Part shown: in pieces, positions 1 through 9,007 of the stretch
Numbering within the stretch: the first letter of the stretch is position 1
How the letters are laid out: every line of letters begins with the position of its first letter
Source of the DNA: Halorubrum salinum
GTDB taxonomy: Archaea > Halobacteriota > Halobacteria > Halobacteriales > Haloferacaceae
Direction: 5' to 3'
Assembly (NCBI RefSeq): GCF_024494575.1
Contig: NZ_JANHDO010000001.1
Span: forward strand, 806,001 to 870,000
Length of the DNA: 64,000 bases
Position numbers and translations under genes: made by a program
Notes under the pieces: generated by a model
Databases searched by the model: none
What the model was told of the DNA's origin: nothing
The model's input: the letters and a program-made list of their open reading frames with translations, nothing else

Positions 1-357
1 CGCGTCGTCGACGCCGCCCGTCGCCGCGCCGTCTCCCGACCCGTCGCCGTCGGCCGCGGTCGCCGCGTCGTCCTCGATGCTCGGCGGGTACTGCCCGCGG
101 TCGAGTTTGAGGTCGGATTGCGGCCGCGCCATGCAGGTGAGCGCGTACGCTTCCGCTTCCTCGTCGGTGAGCCCGCGCGCGGCCGGTTGCGTCACCTCGC
201 CTTCGAGTATCTCCGCAGAACAGGCCAGACACATCCCGACGCGACAGGAGTACTCCTGTGCGATCCCCGCTTCGATACACGACTGGAGGATCGTCTCCGT
301 ATCGGCCACCTCGATCGTCTCACCGGTGCCGACGAACTCGACGGTGTACTCGGTCAT
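1..357 (-). CDS. 2Fe-2S plant-type ferredoxin (3' end beyond window)
   Basis: The reverse strand from an ATG at 357 stays open to base 1 (119 codons seen). It begins MTEYTVEFVGTGETIEV and carries the plant-type [2Fe-2S] ligand pattern YSCRVGMCLAC (Cys38, Cys43, Cys46) plus a fourth Cys about 29 residues later (LTCMARP). This type of ferredoxin carries single electrons for cytosolic oxidoreductases. After the fold ends, the visible tail is Asp/Ala/Gly-rich and acidic, typical of halophilic ferredoxins. The C-terminus is cut by the window edge. A T-rich TATA-like stretch lies about 30 bp upstream of the ATG. The family call is firm; its partner enzyme cannot be told. Confidence 0.9.
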   Translation of the reverse strand, partial: MTEYTVEFVGTGETIEVADTETILQSCIEAGIAQEYSCRVGMCLACSAEILEGEVTQPAARGLTDEEAEAYALTCMARPQSDLKLDRGQYPPSIEDDAATAADGDGSGDGAATGGVDDA

Positions 358-432
358 GCAGCGGAGTACCCACCGACCCATCAAAAAGGGATCCCCTCGA
401 TCTCGTCGGCGGCGTGGTGACGAACGCGTTCG

Positions 433-1146
433 TCAGCGCGTGTCGGATCCACTCGTCTGACCCACCAGCCGCGTCGCGGTCGCTTTCCAGCGGATTGCCA
501 CCTCGTCACCGGGGGTCAGACCCAGCCGCTCCGCGCTCTCCTCGGTCATCAGCACGCGGAAGACCACGCCGTCGACACCGACCCGCGCCGTCGCCACCGT
601 CTCTCCGGTCTCGGTTCCGAGCACCTCCGCGCGCAACCGGTTTCGAGCGCTCGTCTCGTCCGGATCGACTCGACCGTCACCCGCGTACACGGTCACCGCG
701 TCCGCGCCGACACGGACCTGTACCGAGTCACCGGTCTCCACCCCGTCGTGGAGACCCCGAACCGCACCGACGGCGGTGGCGACGGTGGCCAACTCGCCGT
801 CGACGCTCCGCACGGTTCCGTCGATCACCGTTTCGGGGACGGTCGCGGTCGCCGCGAGCACGGCCTGCAGCCGATCGTACCGATCGAGAAGCCTCCTGCC
901 GGCGGTCGTGAGCCGACTCCCGCCGCCGCCTGACCCGCCGCGCGTTCGATCGACGAGCGTACCGAACGCGTCCTCCAACGCCTCGATCCGCGAGAGCGCC
1001 CGGGCTCGCGACCGACCCAGATCTGACGCGGCCGCCGCGACGGACCCCGTTTCGTGGATCGCGCCGAGCAGCGCGGCGTCACGGCCGTCGAACTCGACGT
1101 CGTCCTCGATGAGCGCCGCTCGGCCTTGTCCGGTCGTCCCGCTCAT
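433..1146 (-). CDS. ModE-like molybdate-responsive regulator (HTH + TOBE domains)
   Basis: A 237-residue protein. An N-terminal winged helix (about residues 22-90) has the ModE/LysR-like HTH GSVAAAASDLGRSRARALS and a Gly-rich wing. Two TOBE/MOP-like segments follow (about 110-165 and 170-230); the second has the RNRLRAEVLGTE start typical of oxyanion-binding domains. ModE proteins sense molybdate or tungstate and regulate uptake and cofactor genes. Here the gene stands alone, divergent from the ferredoxin's other neighbours and about 8 kb from the two moeA genes. It could bind another oxyanion. Family assignment is from domain order; the ligand is inference. Confidence 0.8.
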   Translation of the reverse strand: MSGTTGQGRAALIEDDVEFDGRDAALLGAIHETGSVAAAASDLGRSRARALSRIEALEDAFGTLVDRTRGGSGGGGSRLTTAGRRLLDRYDRLQAVLAATATVPETVIDGTVRSVDGELATVATAVGAVRGLHDGVETGDSVQVRVGADAVTVYAGDGRVDPDETSARNRLRAEVLGTETGETVATARVGVDGVVFRVLMTEESAERLGLTPGDEVAIRWKATATRLVGQTSGSDTR

Positions 1147-1191
1147 AGAAGGGTGATCGCCCCGCGGGGTGTTGGCGTTTTCCCTCCCCGC

Positions 1192-2532
1192 TCAGTCGTC
1201 GAGCTCTTCGGTGACCGAATCGGGCGGTGCGTCGAACTCGGCGGCCGCGTCGTGGTTCGGCGCGAACGCCCCGGGCCGGTCGGGAATGGTGTCGAACTCG
1301 GGGTCGAAAAGCCGGAGCGCCGTTCGGATGGTCTCCCAGTCGTCCTCGCCGGCGGCGTCGCGCAGCGATCGCGTGGGGGCCGCGAGCAGCTGTCCGACCA
1401 GCGCGTCGGCCATGTCCTCGACGGTCTCGCGCTGGGCGTCGGTGAGTTCGCCCTGCGACTCCAGCTTCGAAACGGCGCGGTCGACCTCGCGGGCTTTCAC
1501 CCGGTCCGCGCCCGCGTACATGGCCGAGATCGCGTCGTCGGCGCGCTTTCGCTTGTACGCCTGGAGGATCCTGTCGAGTTCCTCGTCGATGATCTCCTCG
1601 ACCGTCCGCGCCTCCGCCTCGCGGCTCTCGCGCGTCCGCCGGGTGACGTCTTCGAGCGCGTCGATGTCGTAGAGCGTCACGCCAGGACGGTCGCCCGCCG
1701 CGGGGTCGATGTCTCGCGGCTGTGCGATGTCGATACAGACAGTCCGGCCCGCGTCAGCGAGGTGGTCGGGGTCGACCACCGGTTCCGTGCTCCCAGTCGC
1801 AGAGATCACGAGGTCGGCGTCGGGTATCACGGCCGGAAGGTCGGCCAGCGATACCGCATCGGCCGGCGTGTCGACCTCCTCCGCGAGGAACTCCGCGTTC
1901 GGCACCGTACGGTTCGCAACCACGATATCGGAGACCGGCGTGTCGTCGAGCGTCCGAGCGGCGAGCATCCCCATCTCGCCGGCACCGATCACGACGGCGG
2001 ACCCGCCCGTCAAGTCGATCTCGGTCGCGGCCAGCCGGACCGCCGCCGATCCGAGCGAGACGACGCCCTCGTTGATCGACGTCTCGTTGCGGGCGCGTTC
2101 GCCGACGTGGAGCGCCTTCGTCACCGCGTCTTTCAGCACGGGACCGATCCCGCCGGCGGACTTCGACTCCTCGTACGCCTCGCGGAGCTGTCCGATGATC
2201 TGGTCTTCGCCGAGCACGAGCGATTCGAGACCAGACGCGACCCGCATCAGGTGCTCTAAGCTCTCTTCGTGGTCGAGGCGGCGGACCGCGCCGCCGCGTA
2301 CCTCCGGCGCGAACGACTCCAGCGCGACCGCTCCGTCGATGGTCCGATCGGTGACGACGAACGCCTCCGAGCGGTTACACGTCTGGAGCGCGAACGCTTC
2401 TTCGACGCCGTCGCGCGCGAGCAGGTCAGAGACGGTGGCGCGGACGCCGTCGCCGCCCGCGGCCTCGATCTCGTCGACCGTCGCGCGGGAGTGGGCGACG
2501 CTGACGCCGGTGATGGCTCCCGTCTCGTTCAT
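1192..2532 (-). CDS. hemA: Glutamyl-tRNA reductase
   Basis: A 446-residue protein starting MNETGAITGVSVAHSR at 2532. It reduces Glu-tRNA(Glu) to glutamate-1-semialdehyde, the first committed step of C5 tetrapyrrole synthesis. Visible signs are the catalytic cysteine motif LQTCNRSEAF (Cys52), the NADPH-binding loop VIGAGEMGML and the C-terminal dimerisation helices. I chose 2532 because its ATG overlaps the stop of the upstream precorrin-2 dehydrogenase gene (ATGA), a translational coupling signature; the frame is open about 25 codons further upstream but that part is not hemA-like. It is the last gene of a haem operon. Confidence 0.95.
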   Translation of the reverse strand: MNETGAITGVSVAHSRATVDEIEAAGGDGVRATVSDLLARDGVEEAFALQTCNRSEAFVVTDRTIDGAVALESFAPEVRGGAVRRLDHEESLEHLMRVASGLESLVLGEDQIIGQLREAYEESKSAGGIGPVLKDAVTKALHVGERARNETSINEGVVSLGSAAVRLAATEIDLTGGSAVVIGAGEMGMLAARTLDDTPVSDIVVANRTVPNAEFLAEEVDTPADAVSLADLPAVIPDADLVISATGSTEPVVDPDHLADAGRTVCIDIAQPRDIDPAAGDRPGVTLYDIDALEDVTRRTRESREAEARTVEEIIDEELDRILQAYKRKRADDAISAMYAGADRVKAREVDRAVSKLESQGELTDAQRETVEDMADALVGQLLAAPTRSLRDAAGEDDWETIRTALRLFDPEFDTIPDRPGAFAPNHDAAAEFDAPPDSVTEELDD

Positions 2533-3230
2533 CGGTTGAGTACCTCCTCGATCACGGAATCTGCCTCTTTCCGACCGTAGGATCTCCCCTTTTGTAAAGC
2601 CTTCCAAACCCCGTCGGATCGCACGACTCGACGGATCGCCTCCCGTCGCGTTTCGGGGGCGATGTCCCGCCGTTTGAGCTCCGTCCGAAGCTCCCCAGAC
2701 AGCGACGCCATGGCTCCCGCACCCTCGATCTCCGTCTCGATCCGCTCTCGGAGCGCCTTCGCGAGCGCCGGGCTCGCGCCGCCGGTCGAGAGAGCGACCC
2801 GAACGGGACCGTCCTCGACCGTCGCGGGGACGACAACGCTGTTCGCGTCGCGGGCGGTATCGGGCTCGGTCGAGACGTCCGTTCGGTTGACCATGATGTC
2901 GCGCTCGTCGGCAGCCGTCTCGACGGCCGCGTTGACGGTCTCGTCGTCGGTGGCGGCTACGGCGAGCACCGGATCGAGCCGGTCGATCCAGTCGCCGACC
3001 GCGTCGGCGTCGGGCGCGGCGCGGACGAGTTCGACGCCGGGACGATCGGCGTCGGGACGACCGGCGTCGTCGGTACCCCTCGCGAGCGTGACCAGCCGAT
3101 CGGCGAACGCGGGACTCACGACGACGACGCGCGCTTCGTCCGCGAACCGCGACGCCTTCCGCGCGCCGACGGAGCCGCCGCCGATCACCAGAACCGTCTC
3201 GCCGGCGAGGTCGTGATACAGGGGGATCAC
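2529..3230 (-). CDS. Precorrin-2 dehydrogenase / sirohydrochlorin ferrochelatase (CysG N-terminal type)
   Basis: A 233-residue protein beginning MIPLYHDLAGETVLVIGGG. The N-terminal Rossmann fold (VIGGGSVGARKASRF, residues 15-29) is the NAD-binding part of Met8/CysG-A proteins; the C-terminal helical part is the dimerisation/active-site domain. The enzyme oxidises precorrin-2 to sirohydrochlorin and may insert iron to give sirohaem. It lies between ahbAB and hemA (7 bp gap upstream, 4-bp overlap downstream), so the three genes form one sirohaem-to-haem operon. There is no methyltransferase domain, so this is the stand-alone form. Confidence 0.9.
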   Translation of the reverse strand: MIPLYHDLAGETVLVIGGGSVGARKASRFADEARVVVVSPAFADRLVTLARGTDDAGRPDADRPGVELVRAAPDADAVGDWIDRLDPVLAVAATDDETVNAAVETAADERDIMVNRTDVSTEPDTARDANSVVVPATVEDGPVRVALSTGGASPALAKALRERIETEIEGAGAMASLSGELRTELKRRDIAPETRREAIRRVVRSDGVWKALQKGRSYGRKEADSVIEEVLNR

Positions 3231-3237
3231 GACGCGA

Positions 3238-4323
3238 TCACGCCGTGTTGCTGTCCGCGCGGTCGGCGATGCGAATTCCCGTCTTCTTCAGGATGCGCGT
3301 CGAAAACAGCGTGTCCCAGTCGTCCTCGCTCACGTCCCAGTATTCCGCCATCAGGTCTCTGACCTCCGCGATCCGACGCTCGCTCTCGGCCTCCGTCCGT
3401 CCGTGCGTCATCGCGAAGAAGTTGTACTCCCAGACCCCGGCGTGACGCGGGCGCTCGTAGCAGTGGGTGACGAATGGCAGATCCGCGATCGCCGGGCCGA
3501 CCTCGTCGAGGGCGTCTTCGGGCACGTCCCAGACGGTCATGCCGTTTTCCGTGTAACCGAGCGCGTAGTGGTTCGGGATGACGCCGACCCGCCGGACTTT
3601 CCCCTCCTGTTCGAACCGTCGTATCGTCTCTATCACCCAGTCGACGTCGGCGTCGATCGCGGCCGCCACGTCGGCGTACGGGGTCTCCGTGATCGGGAGC
3701 CCGCCCTGAATCTCGACGACGAGATCGCGTTCGGCGGGAGTCAGCGTCGTCCGATCGGTCGGGGACACGTCCGGCCCGAGCCCCGACAGGTCGACGTCCC
3801 CGTCGGCGACCGGCCCGTCGACGAGGAACTTCGCGCCGACGTGGAACTCCCGGAGCTTGGGGAGGTTGTACGTCTCCTGACCGGTCGCCGCCTCGATCTC
3901 CGCGAGCACCTCCTCGACCCGGTCGGAGCCGTCCTTGTCCGGGTCCGGGTGGTCGGCGACGCTCACGACGAACCACATGTTGAGGTGCGGGTGCTCGCGC
4001 TCGTAGTTGTGCGCGACCGCGGTGAACTCGTTTACCGTCTCCGCGACCGCCTCGTAGCGCTCTTCCGGCGCGTGCATCGCGACGAGGGACGCCGCGCCGC
4101 CGATCGCCTCGGCGTTTACGAGCGCGCCGAACCGCGACAAGATCCCCTCCGCGTCGAGGTCGCGGACGCGCTCGCACAGCTCCGCCCCCGTCACGTCGAC
4201 GCCGCGCTCTCTGAGCGCCGCCGCGGCCGGCTCGAAGGGCCGTTCCGTCACCGGAAACCCTCCCTGGAAGGCGTTGATGATCCCGCGGTCGAGCGTCGTC
4301 AGGTCCGCGTCGACCTCTCTCAT
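3238..4323 (-). CDS. ahbAB: Sirohaem decarboxylase, fused AhbA-AhbB type (Lrp/AsnC fold)
   Basis: A 361-residue protein made of two homologous halves (about residues 8-170 and 190-350). Each has an AsnC-like HTH (LDRGIINAFQGGFPVTERPF; RDLVVEIQGGLPITETPYAD) followed by an alpha/beta domain with an H/Y-rich core (HPHLNMWFVVS; RHAGVWEYNFFAM). Archaeal AhbA and AhbB decarboxylate sirohaem to 12,18-didecarboxysirohaem in the alternative haem pathway and have the Lrp fold but are enzymes. The fusion of both halves and the position directly ahead of precorrin-2 dehydrogenase and hemA support the enzyme over a transcription regulator. It is the first gene of the operon. Confidence 0.85.
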   Translation of the reverse strand: MREVDADLTTLDRGIINAFQGGFPVTERPFEPAAAALRERGVDVTGAELCERVRDLDAEGILSRFGALVNAEAIGGAASLVAMHAPEERYEAVAETVNEFTAVAHNYEREHPHLNMWFVVSVADHPDPDKDGSDRVEEVLAEIEAATGQETYNLPKLREFHVGAKFLVDGPVADGDVDLSGLGPDVSPTDRTTLTPAERDLVVEIQGGLPITETPYADVAAAIDADVDWVIETIRRFEQEGKVRRVGVIPNHYALGYTENGMTVWDVPEDALDEVGPAIADLPFVTHCYERPRHAGVWEYNFFAMTHGRTEAESERRIAEVRDLMAEYWDVSEDDWDTLFSTRILKKTGIRIADRADSNTA

Positions 4324-4377
4324 GTCTCCGGATCGGAGCCGAGCGAGAATAAGCGATCCGACCGCCGGGCCCGGTAG

Positions 4378-4845
4378 TCAGCCGTCGAGGTTCCGTGCGA
4401 TGTCCGACAGCGATGACCTCGGTCCGCGGTTCGCGTCGTAGACGGCGCGCTCTCCCGGAATCCGGAGCCCGTACAGCTCGCCGGGGACCACGACGTCGAG
4501 GACGACGCTCTCGCCCGGATCGCGGCCGTTGGCGTCGAGCCACGCGACGAGGCGGTTGTCTCCCTCGCCCGGTTCGCGCGCGAGCCGCCGGTTGTCGTAC
4601 GCGCCGCGGATCAGCCGGCCGCGGCCGTCCGCTCGCACGAGCGCGTACCGCTCCTCGCGGTCGAAGACGAGCCGGACGACGTCGCCGTCGGAGAGATCGA
4701 GCGACTCGCAGGTGCCGGACTCGACCCGTCCGGCGAGCGCGTCGTCGTCCGGGAGACGGACGCAGGGACGGCGAGTGCCGCCGCTGCGCGCGAGCGAGAC
4801 GCGTATCGAAGCGACGCCCTCGTCGTCGGAGGGAACGCGGGGCAT
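4378..4845 (-). CDS. Uncharacterised haloarchaeal protein next to eS6
   Basis: A 155-residue, beta-rich acidic protein starting MPRVPSDDEGVASIRVSL. It has no signal peptide and no cysteine cluster; the middle (LSDGDVVRLVFDREERYALVRADGRG, in shorter pieces) looks like a small beta-barrel. I recognise it only as a conserved-looking haloarchaeal protein of unknown function. It starts 10 bp after the eS6 stop on the same strand, so it is probably co-transcribed with the ribosomal protein gene, which suggests a translation-linked or RNA-linked role (inference). Confidence 0.65.
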   Translation of the reverse strand: MPRVPSDDEGVASIRVSLARSGGTRRPCVRLPDDDALAGRVESGTCESLDLSDGDVVRLVFDREERYALVRADGRGRLIRGAYDNRRLAREPGEGDNRLVAWLDANGRDPGESVVLDVVVPGELYGLRIPGERAVYDANRGPRSSLSDIARNLDG

Positions 4846-4855
4846 CCGCTGGACG

Positions 4856-5257
4856 TTACTCGTCGTCCGCCGCGTCGTCGTCGCCCTCGCCGAGCGCCGC
4901 CGCGACGTCGCCGCCGTCGACGACAGAGACGTTGATCTGTGCGACGTCGTCGTCGATCTCGCGGCCCCGGACCGTGATCCGCTTGCGCTCTCCCTCGCGG
5001 GACGGCTTGAACCCCACGCCGCCCTCCAAGAGCAGTTCCTTCAGGCGGGTGCCGGAGACGTCCTCGCGCATCGGCCGCCCGGTCTCGTCGGAGCCGCCCG
5101 TGATCTCGACGGTGTGATCCGAGAGTCCGACGGCGTCGCCGCCGATCTCGTCGCCGAGCTCGCGTCCGAGGAATCGGTTCGCGTCCTGTCCGTCGACTTC
5201 GCGCTGGAACGTCTCGCCGGTCGCGGGGTCGGCGATGACGACTTTGAATTCGGCCAT
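4856..5257 (-). CDS. rps6e: 30S ribosomal protein eS6
   Basis: A 133-residue protein starting MAEFKVVIADPATGETFQRE. It matches the archaeal S6e core: the start above, then the conserved GLSDHTVEITGGSDETGRPM and VGFKPSREGERKRITVRGR blocks. The tail is acidic (DDDAADDE), a common halophilic feature. I used the internal ATG at 5257 because the 25 codons upstream are not S6e-like and a TATA-like TTTTTATT lies about 25-30 bp upstream (near 5280-5287), consistent with a leaderless start. Confidence 0.95.
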   Translation of the reverse strand: MAEFKVVIADPATGETFQREVDGQDANRFLGRELGDEIGGDAVGLSDHTVEITGGSDETGRPMREDVSGTRLKELLLEGGVGFKPSREGERKRITVRGREIDDDVAQINVSVVDGGDVAAALGEGDDDAADDE

Positions 5258-5454
5258 GCGCGAACCGAGACCCCCACGAATAAAAAGCACGTCGAAACCG
5301 TGATCGAAGGGAGAACGCCTCGGAACCGTCACTCGACGCGTGAGACCACTCGATCCGAGCCCGGCCCTCTCCCGGCGACGCGACCGTCACTGAAGTCGTG
5401 ACTCGACCGTCACCGACCGTCGGAAACCCGTCCGGTCCGACGCCGGCCGTTCCC

Positions 5455-6117
5455 TCACCGCCCGTCGACGAACGCGTCTTCGACGGCACGTCCGACCACC
5501 TCGGGGTCCGCCGGACCGCCCGCGGCCGCGACGCTGCCGACGCTCGCCGGGTCGAACCGAACCGAGAGGGCGTCGTAGACCGGTTCCGTGACGGCGGCGA
5601 TCGCGTCGGCGTCGGTCGAGGTGACGACGACGCACCCGGAAACGAGCGCGGCGTCGGCGCGAACCCGCTGGGCGAGTCCGGCGAGTTTCCCCCCCTCGGC
5701 GACTCGGATCGAGTGCTCCCCGGGACAGAACGACGCATCCGGTTCGCCGGCGACGACGTCCGCCCCGAGTCCGCTGAGCGCGCCGATCACCGCCTCCGTC
5801 GCCCGCTCGTAGCGATCGGTTATCGACGCCGAAGCGTCGGCTGTCGGAACCGCGTGCGAGAACGCCAGCGTCTCGCCCGGGTACGCGACCGCCCGGCCGC
5901 CGACCTCCCGTTCGATCGGCTCGAACCCCCGAGATTCGGCTATCCCCGCCGCGCGGCCGAATCCGTCGTCTCGGGCGTCGCGGCGTCCGAACGCCATCAC
6001 GCCGGAGGGGCGCCACACGGAAACCGCGGGAGTGCCGCTCGCCGCGCTCGCGAGCAGGTCATCAGCCGGCGAGCGAGCGGCAACCGGAGGGTCGGCGCGG
6101 CTCCGAAACACGTCCAT
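5455..6117 (-). CDS. Lipoate-protein ligase A-like protein
   Basis: A 220-residue protein of the BPL/LplA/LipB superfamily. Key features are a RRDARDDG segment, the REVGGRAVAYPGETLAFSH block matching the family's RRxGGGxxxHxxG region, and GGKLAGLAQRVRAD, which supplies the lysine expected to contact the lipoyl/biotinyl group. It is shorter than bacterial LplA and lacks the C-terminal accessory domain, as many archaeal LplA-N proteins do. Expected reaction: ATP-dependent attachment of lipoate (or octanoyl transfer) to E2 or GcvH proteins. A gcvT gene is far away at the window's right end, so there is no operon support. Confidence 0.8.
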   Translation of the reverse strand: MDVFRSRADPPVAARSPADDLLASAASGTPAVSVWRPSGVMAFGRRDARDDGFGRAAGIAESRGFEPIEREVGGRAVAYPGETLAFSHAVPTADASASITDRYERATEAVIGALSGLGADVVAGEPDASFCPGEHSIRVAEGGKLAGLAQRVRADAALVSGCVVVTSTDADAIAAVTEPVYDALSVRFDPASVGSVAAAGGPADPEVVGRAVEDAFVDGR

Positions 6118-6208
6118 ACCCTCCGATACCCGCTGGCACCTGAAACGCGTTGCGGGGGGACGCCGTATGACGCAAGGGTTTTGCTGGGGTCGTCCGAGTC
6201 ATCAACGG

Positions 6209-7918
6209 ATGAGCGATCTCGGCGCGCTACCGGTACAGGCGTACCTCGTCGCCTGCCTGCTCGCCGGAGTCATCGGCCTCTATCTCGGTCGCGTGGCGTG
6301 GCGCGACCGCAGTGAGCCGGGCGGAACCGAGGTCGCACTCTACCTGTGGTGTAGCGGGGGTATCTCACTGTTGTACGCCCTGCTTGTGGCGAGCGGGAGC
6401 GAGCTGGTGATGGTGGTCGCGCTCAACCTCGCGACGCCGCTCGTCGCGGCGATCCCCGGCATCTGGATGGGGTTCGTCCTCGCGTTCTCCGGCCGGGACC
6501 GCTGGCGGACGGACGATCGGATCGTCGCGGTCGCGGCACCGGCGTTCGTCTGGGTGCTGACCGTGTGGTCGAGCGCGACTCACGGGCTCTCCCGACGGTC
6601 CCTCCGCTCCGTGGTCGAGGGCCCCTTCACGCTCTTGGGCTTCGGGCTCGGCCCCGCAGACTGGGCGTTCGTGCTGTACGCCTACGGGCTGTGTCTCGCC
6701 GGCGCGCTGGTCGTGGTCGACCTGTACCACCGGACCGGCAACCGGTACCGACTCCAGACGTTCGTCATCCTGCTCGGTACCGTGTTCCCGTTCCTCGCGG
6801 GGGCTGTCACGGTGGTCGACGTCGGGAGCTACGCGAACTTGGCGTGGTTCCCGTCCGCGCTCGTCGTCCACGGCGTCTTCCTGTACGGCACCGTCTTCTG
6901 GCTCGGCACCCTCGACGCCGCGGTCGTCGCCCGCGATACCGCCGTTGAAGTCATGCAGGATCCCGTCGTCGTCACCGGATCTGACGGACGGATTCGCGAC
7001 CGCAACCCCGCGGCGGAGGAGATCCTCCCTCCCGACGCGCTCGGCGGATCGCTGTCGACCGTGTTCCCCGACCTGGAGATCGGCGTCGAACACCCGATCA
7101 CGATCGACGGCAGGCAGTTCGATATCCAAGAGAACCCGATCACGGACCCCCGCGGGACCGACCGCGGACACGTCTTTCTGTTTCGCGACGTGACCGAACG
7201 CGAGCGGCGCCAGACGGAGCTCGAACAGCGCGAAGCGGAGCTGCAACGGCAGAACGAGCGGCTCGAAGATTTCGCCGGCGTCGTCTCACACGACCTCCGG
7301 AACCCGCTTGCGGCGGCGACCGCGGCCGTGGAACTCGCCAGACACGGCGGGGGAGACACCGACGCGGCGCTCGACCGGGCGGCGGACGCTCACGAGCGGA
7401 TGGACGATTTGATCGAGGGACTACTGTCGCTCGCGACGGCGGGAGAAGCCGTCGACACGCTCGATCAGGTGTCGCTCGACGCCGTAGTCCGGCGAGTCTG
7501 GTCCCGGCTCGAAACCGCGGAGGCGACGCTTTCGGTCGAGGGTGCGGACCCGACAGTGCTCGCCGACCGCGACCGCCTCGAACAGCTCCTCGCCAACCTG
7601 TTCCGGAACGCGATCGACCACGCCGGCGACGACGTCTCCGTGCGCGTCACCATCGAGCGGGGAGCCGACGGCGTGACGCTGGCCGTCGGCGACGACGGTC
7701 CGGGCGTCCCCCCCGATCGTCGCGAACGCGTGCTCGATCGCGGCGTCTCGCTCGACGGCGGAACGGGACTCGGGCTGGCGATCGTCGCCGACATCGCCGA
7801 TGCACACGGGTGGGACCTCGCCGTCGAGGCGTCGAACGCCGGCGGCGCTCGGTTCGTGATATCCGGCGTCGAACCGGCAGACTGGGCTGATCGCGCGGAT
7901 CCAGACCGGAGCGGCTGA
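6209..7918 (+). CDS. Membrane histidine kinase (7TM sensor - PAS - HisKA - HATPase)
   Basis: A 569-residue protein starting MSDLGALPVQAYLVAC. About seven hydrophobic helices span residues 8-230 (histidine-kinase N-terminal 7TM type). A PAS-like segment follows (about 250-335), then a short coiled coil rich in Arg, Gln and Glu, the H-box SHDLRNPLAA, the N-box NLFRNAIDHAG, the G1 box GDDGPGVPP and the G2 box GTGLGLAIV. It autophosphorylates in response to an unknown membrane or redox signal. No response regulator gene is adjacent, so it is an orphan. The frame is open about 60 codons upstream, but the ATG at 6209 directly precedes the first membrane helix and follows a TATA-like sequence. Confidence 0.9.
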   Translation: MSDLGALPVQAYLVACLLAGVIGLYLGRVAWRDRSEPGGTEVALYLWCSGGISLLYALLVASGSELVMVVALNLATPLVAAIPGIWMGFVLAFSGRDRWRTDDRIVAVAAPAFVWVLTVWSSATHGLSRRSLRSVVEGPFTLLGFGLGPADWAFVLYAYGLCLAGALVVVDLYHRTGNRYRLQTFVILLGTVFPFLAGAVTVVDVGSYANLAWFPSALVVHGVFLYGTVFWLGTLDAAVVARDTAVEVMQDPVVVTGSDGRIRDRNPAAEEILPPDALGGSLSTVFPDLEIGVEHPITIDGRQFDIQENPITDPRGTDRGHVFLFRDVTERERRQTELEQREAELQRQNERLEDFAGVVSHDLRNPLAAATAAVELARHGGGDTDAALDRAADAHERMDDLIEGLLSLATAGEAVDTLDQVSLDAVVRRVWSRLETAEATLSVEGADPTVLADRDRLEQLLANLFRNAIDHAGDDVSVRVTIERGADGVTLAVGDDGPGVPPDRRERVLDRGVSLDGGTGLGLAIVADIADAHGWDLAVEASNAGGARFVISGVEPADWADRADPDRSG

Positions 7919-7982
7919 CGATCCGATCCCGGCCGTCGGTTCCGACGCGTACTTGCCGCTCGGACCCCACGTCGGGACGACG

Positions 7983-8873
7983 ATGGCGATCTCTCTCGCA
8001 CCGGGTGCCCTCGGCAGATACCGTCGGTTCTCCCGGTTCAACTCCCCGTACCGCGCTCACGACGACGGGAGCGCGATCGACCTCTATCCCGTCGGAGCCA
8101 CCGCGCCGTCGCCCGTCTCCGGCGTCGTGCGCGAGACGCGGACCGTCGGCTGTCCGGATCGGACGTACGCGGCCGACGAGGACCACCTGATCGTCGTCGA
8201 TCTCGGCGAGGCGTGGTGCGAGAGGGCAGGAGCGACGCCCGGAACCGTCGCTCGGATCCTCCACGTGGTCCCGGCGGTCGAGGCGGGTGACCGCCTCGCC
8301 GTCGGCGATCGGCTCGGCGATCTGACGCGGTCGGGCTTTTTCGGTCGGTGGGTGGACGACCACGTTCATCTCGGGTTCCGATCGCCGGAAGCGAATCCGA
8401 TCAGGGCGAGCGGGTCGCTCCCGGTGACGGCCGCCGTCGACGTGGAACCGGTCGCGTGGGACGGCACCGGCGTCGTCGCAGAGCGCGGACCGACGCACGT
8501 GGTCCTCGACGAGCCCTCACACCCCGCACCCGGAGAGCGGTTCGCGGCGATCGCGAGCGACGAGGGAGTTCCGCTCGACGGCGGACTGACGCACTACGCG
8601 GGCGGGGGCGCGTTCGGCGAGCAGCCGCTCGGTGACGGGACGACGCTGTCGCTCCGTGGCAGCCGAGTCGGCGTCGCTCGCGGACGGGGCATCGAGTGGG
8701 ACGACGTGGCGATCGTCGCGAACGGAGAGCGCGTGACGGGGCTATCGCTTTTCGCCGCGCGCGACGGCGTCGGCGCGAAGGTCGTCTGGCGAGACCCCCC
8801 GGTCGGCGTGGGAGACGACGTGCGGATCGAGATCACGCCGGACGACGATCCGGTCCGGCTCGGCGGTCGGTGA
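7983..8873 (+). CDS. M23-like (lysostaphin-fold) protein, probably not secreted
   Basis: A 296-residue protein starting MAISLAPGALGRY. The N-terminal half has a degenerate peptidase M23/lysostaphin pattern: a histidine and aspartate in YRAHDDGSAIDLYP, the APSPVSGVV beta turn, and HVHLGF, which keeps the HxH of the zinc site. The C-terminal half (about 150-296) is an all-beta region I do not recognise. There is no signal peptide or Tat motif and archaea lack murein, so peptidoglycan cleavage is unlikely; I infer a structural or other hydrolytic role. It follows the kinase by 64 bp on the same strand. Confidence 0.65.
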   Translation: MAISLAPGALGRYRRFSRFNSPYRAHDDGSAIDLYPVGATAPSPVSGVVRETRTVGCPDRTYAADEDHLIVVDLGEAWCERAGATPGTVARILHVVPAVEAGDRLAVGDRLGDLTRSGFFGRWVDDHVHLGFRSPEANPIRASGSLPVTAAVDVEPVAWDGTGVVAERGPTHVVLDEPSHPAPGERFAAIASDEGVPLDGGLTHYAGGGAFGEQPLGDGTTLSLRGSRVGVARGRGIEWDDVAIVANGERVTGLSLFAARDGVGAKVVWRDPPVGVGDDVRIEITPDDDPVRLGGR

Positions 8874-9007
8874 TGGCGAACAGCCGGCGCGGCCGCTGTC
8901 TCGCGGCGGTGCGCCGGGCGACCGTCTCGGCCGCCGCGAGCGGGACGTCAGGTCACGGGACGCGTGGCCGCGGCATGGGATATAGAACATCGCTCTCGTC
9001 GCGCCCG

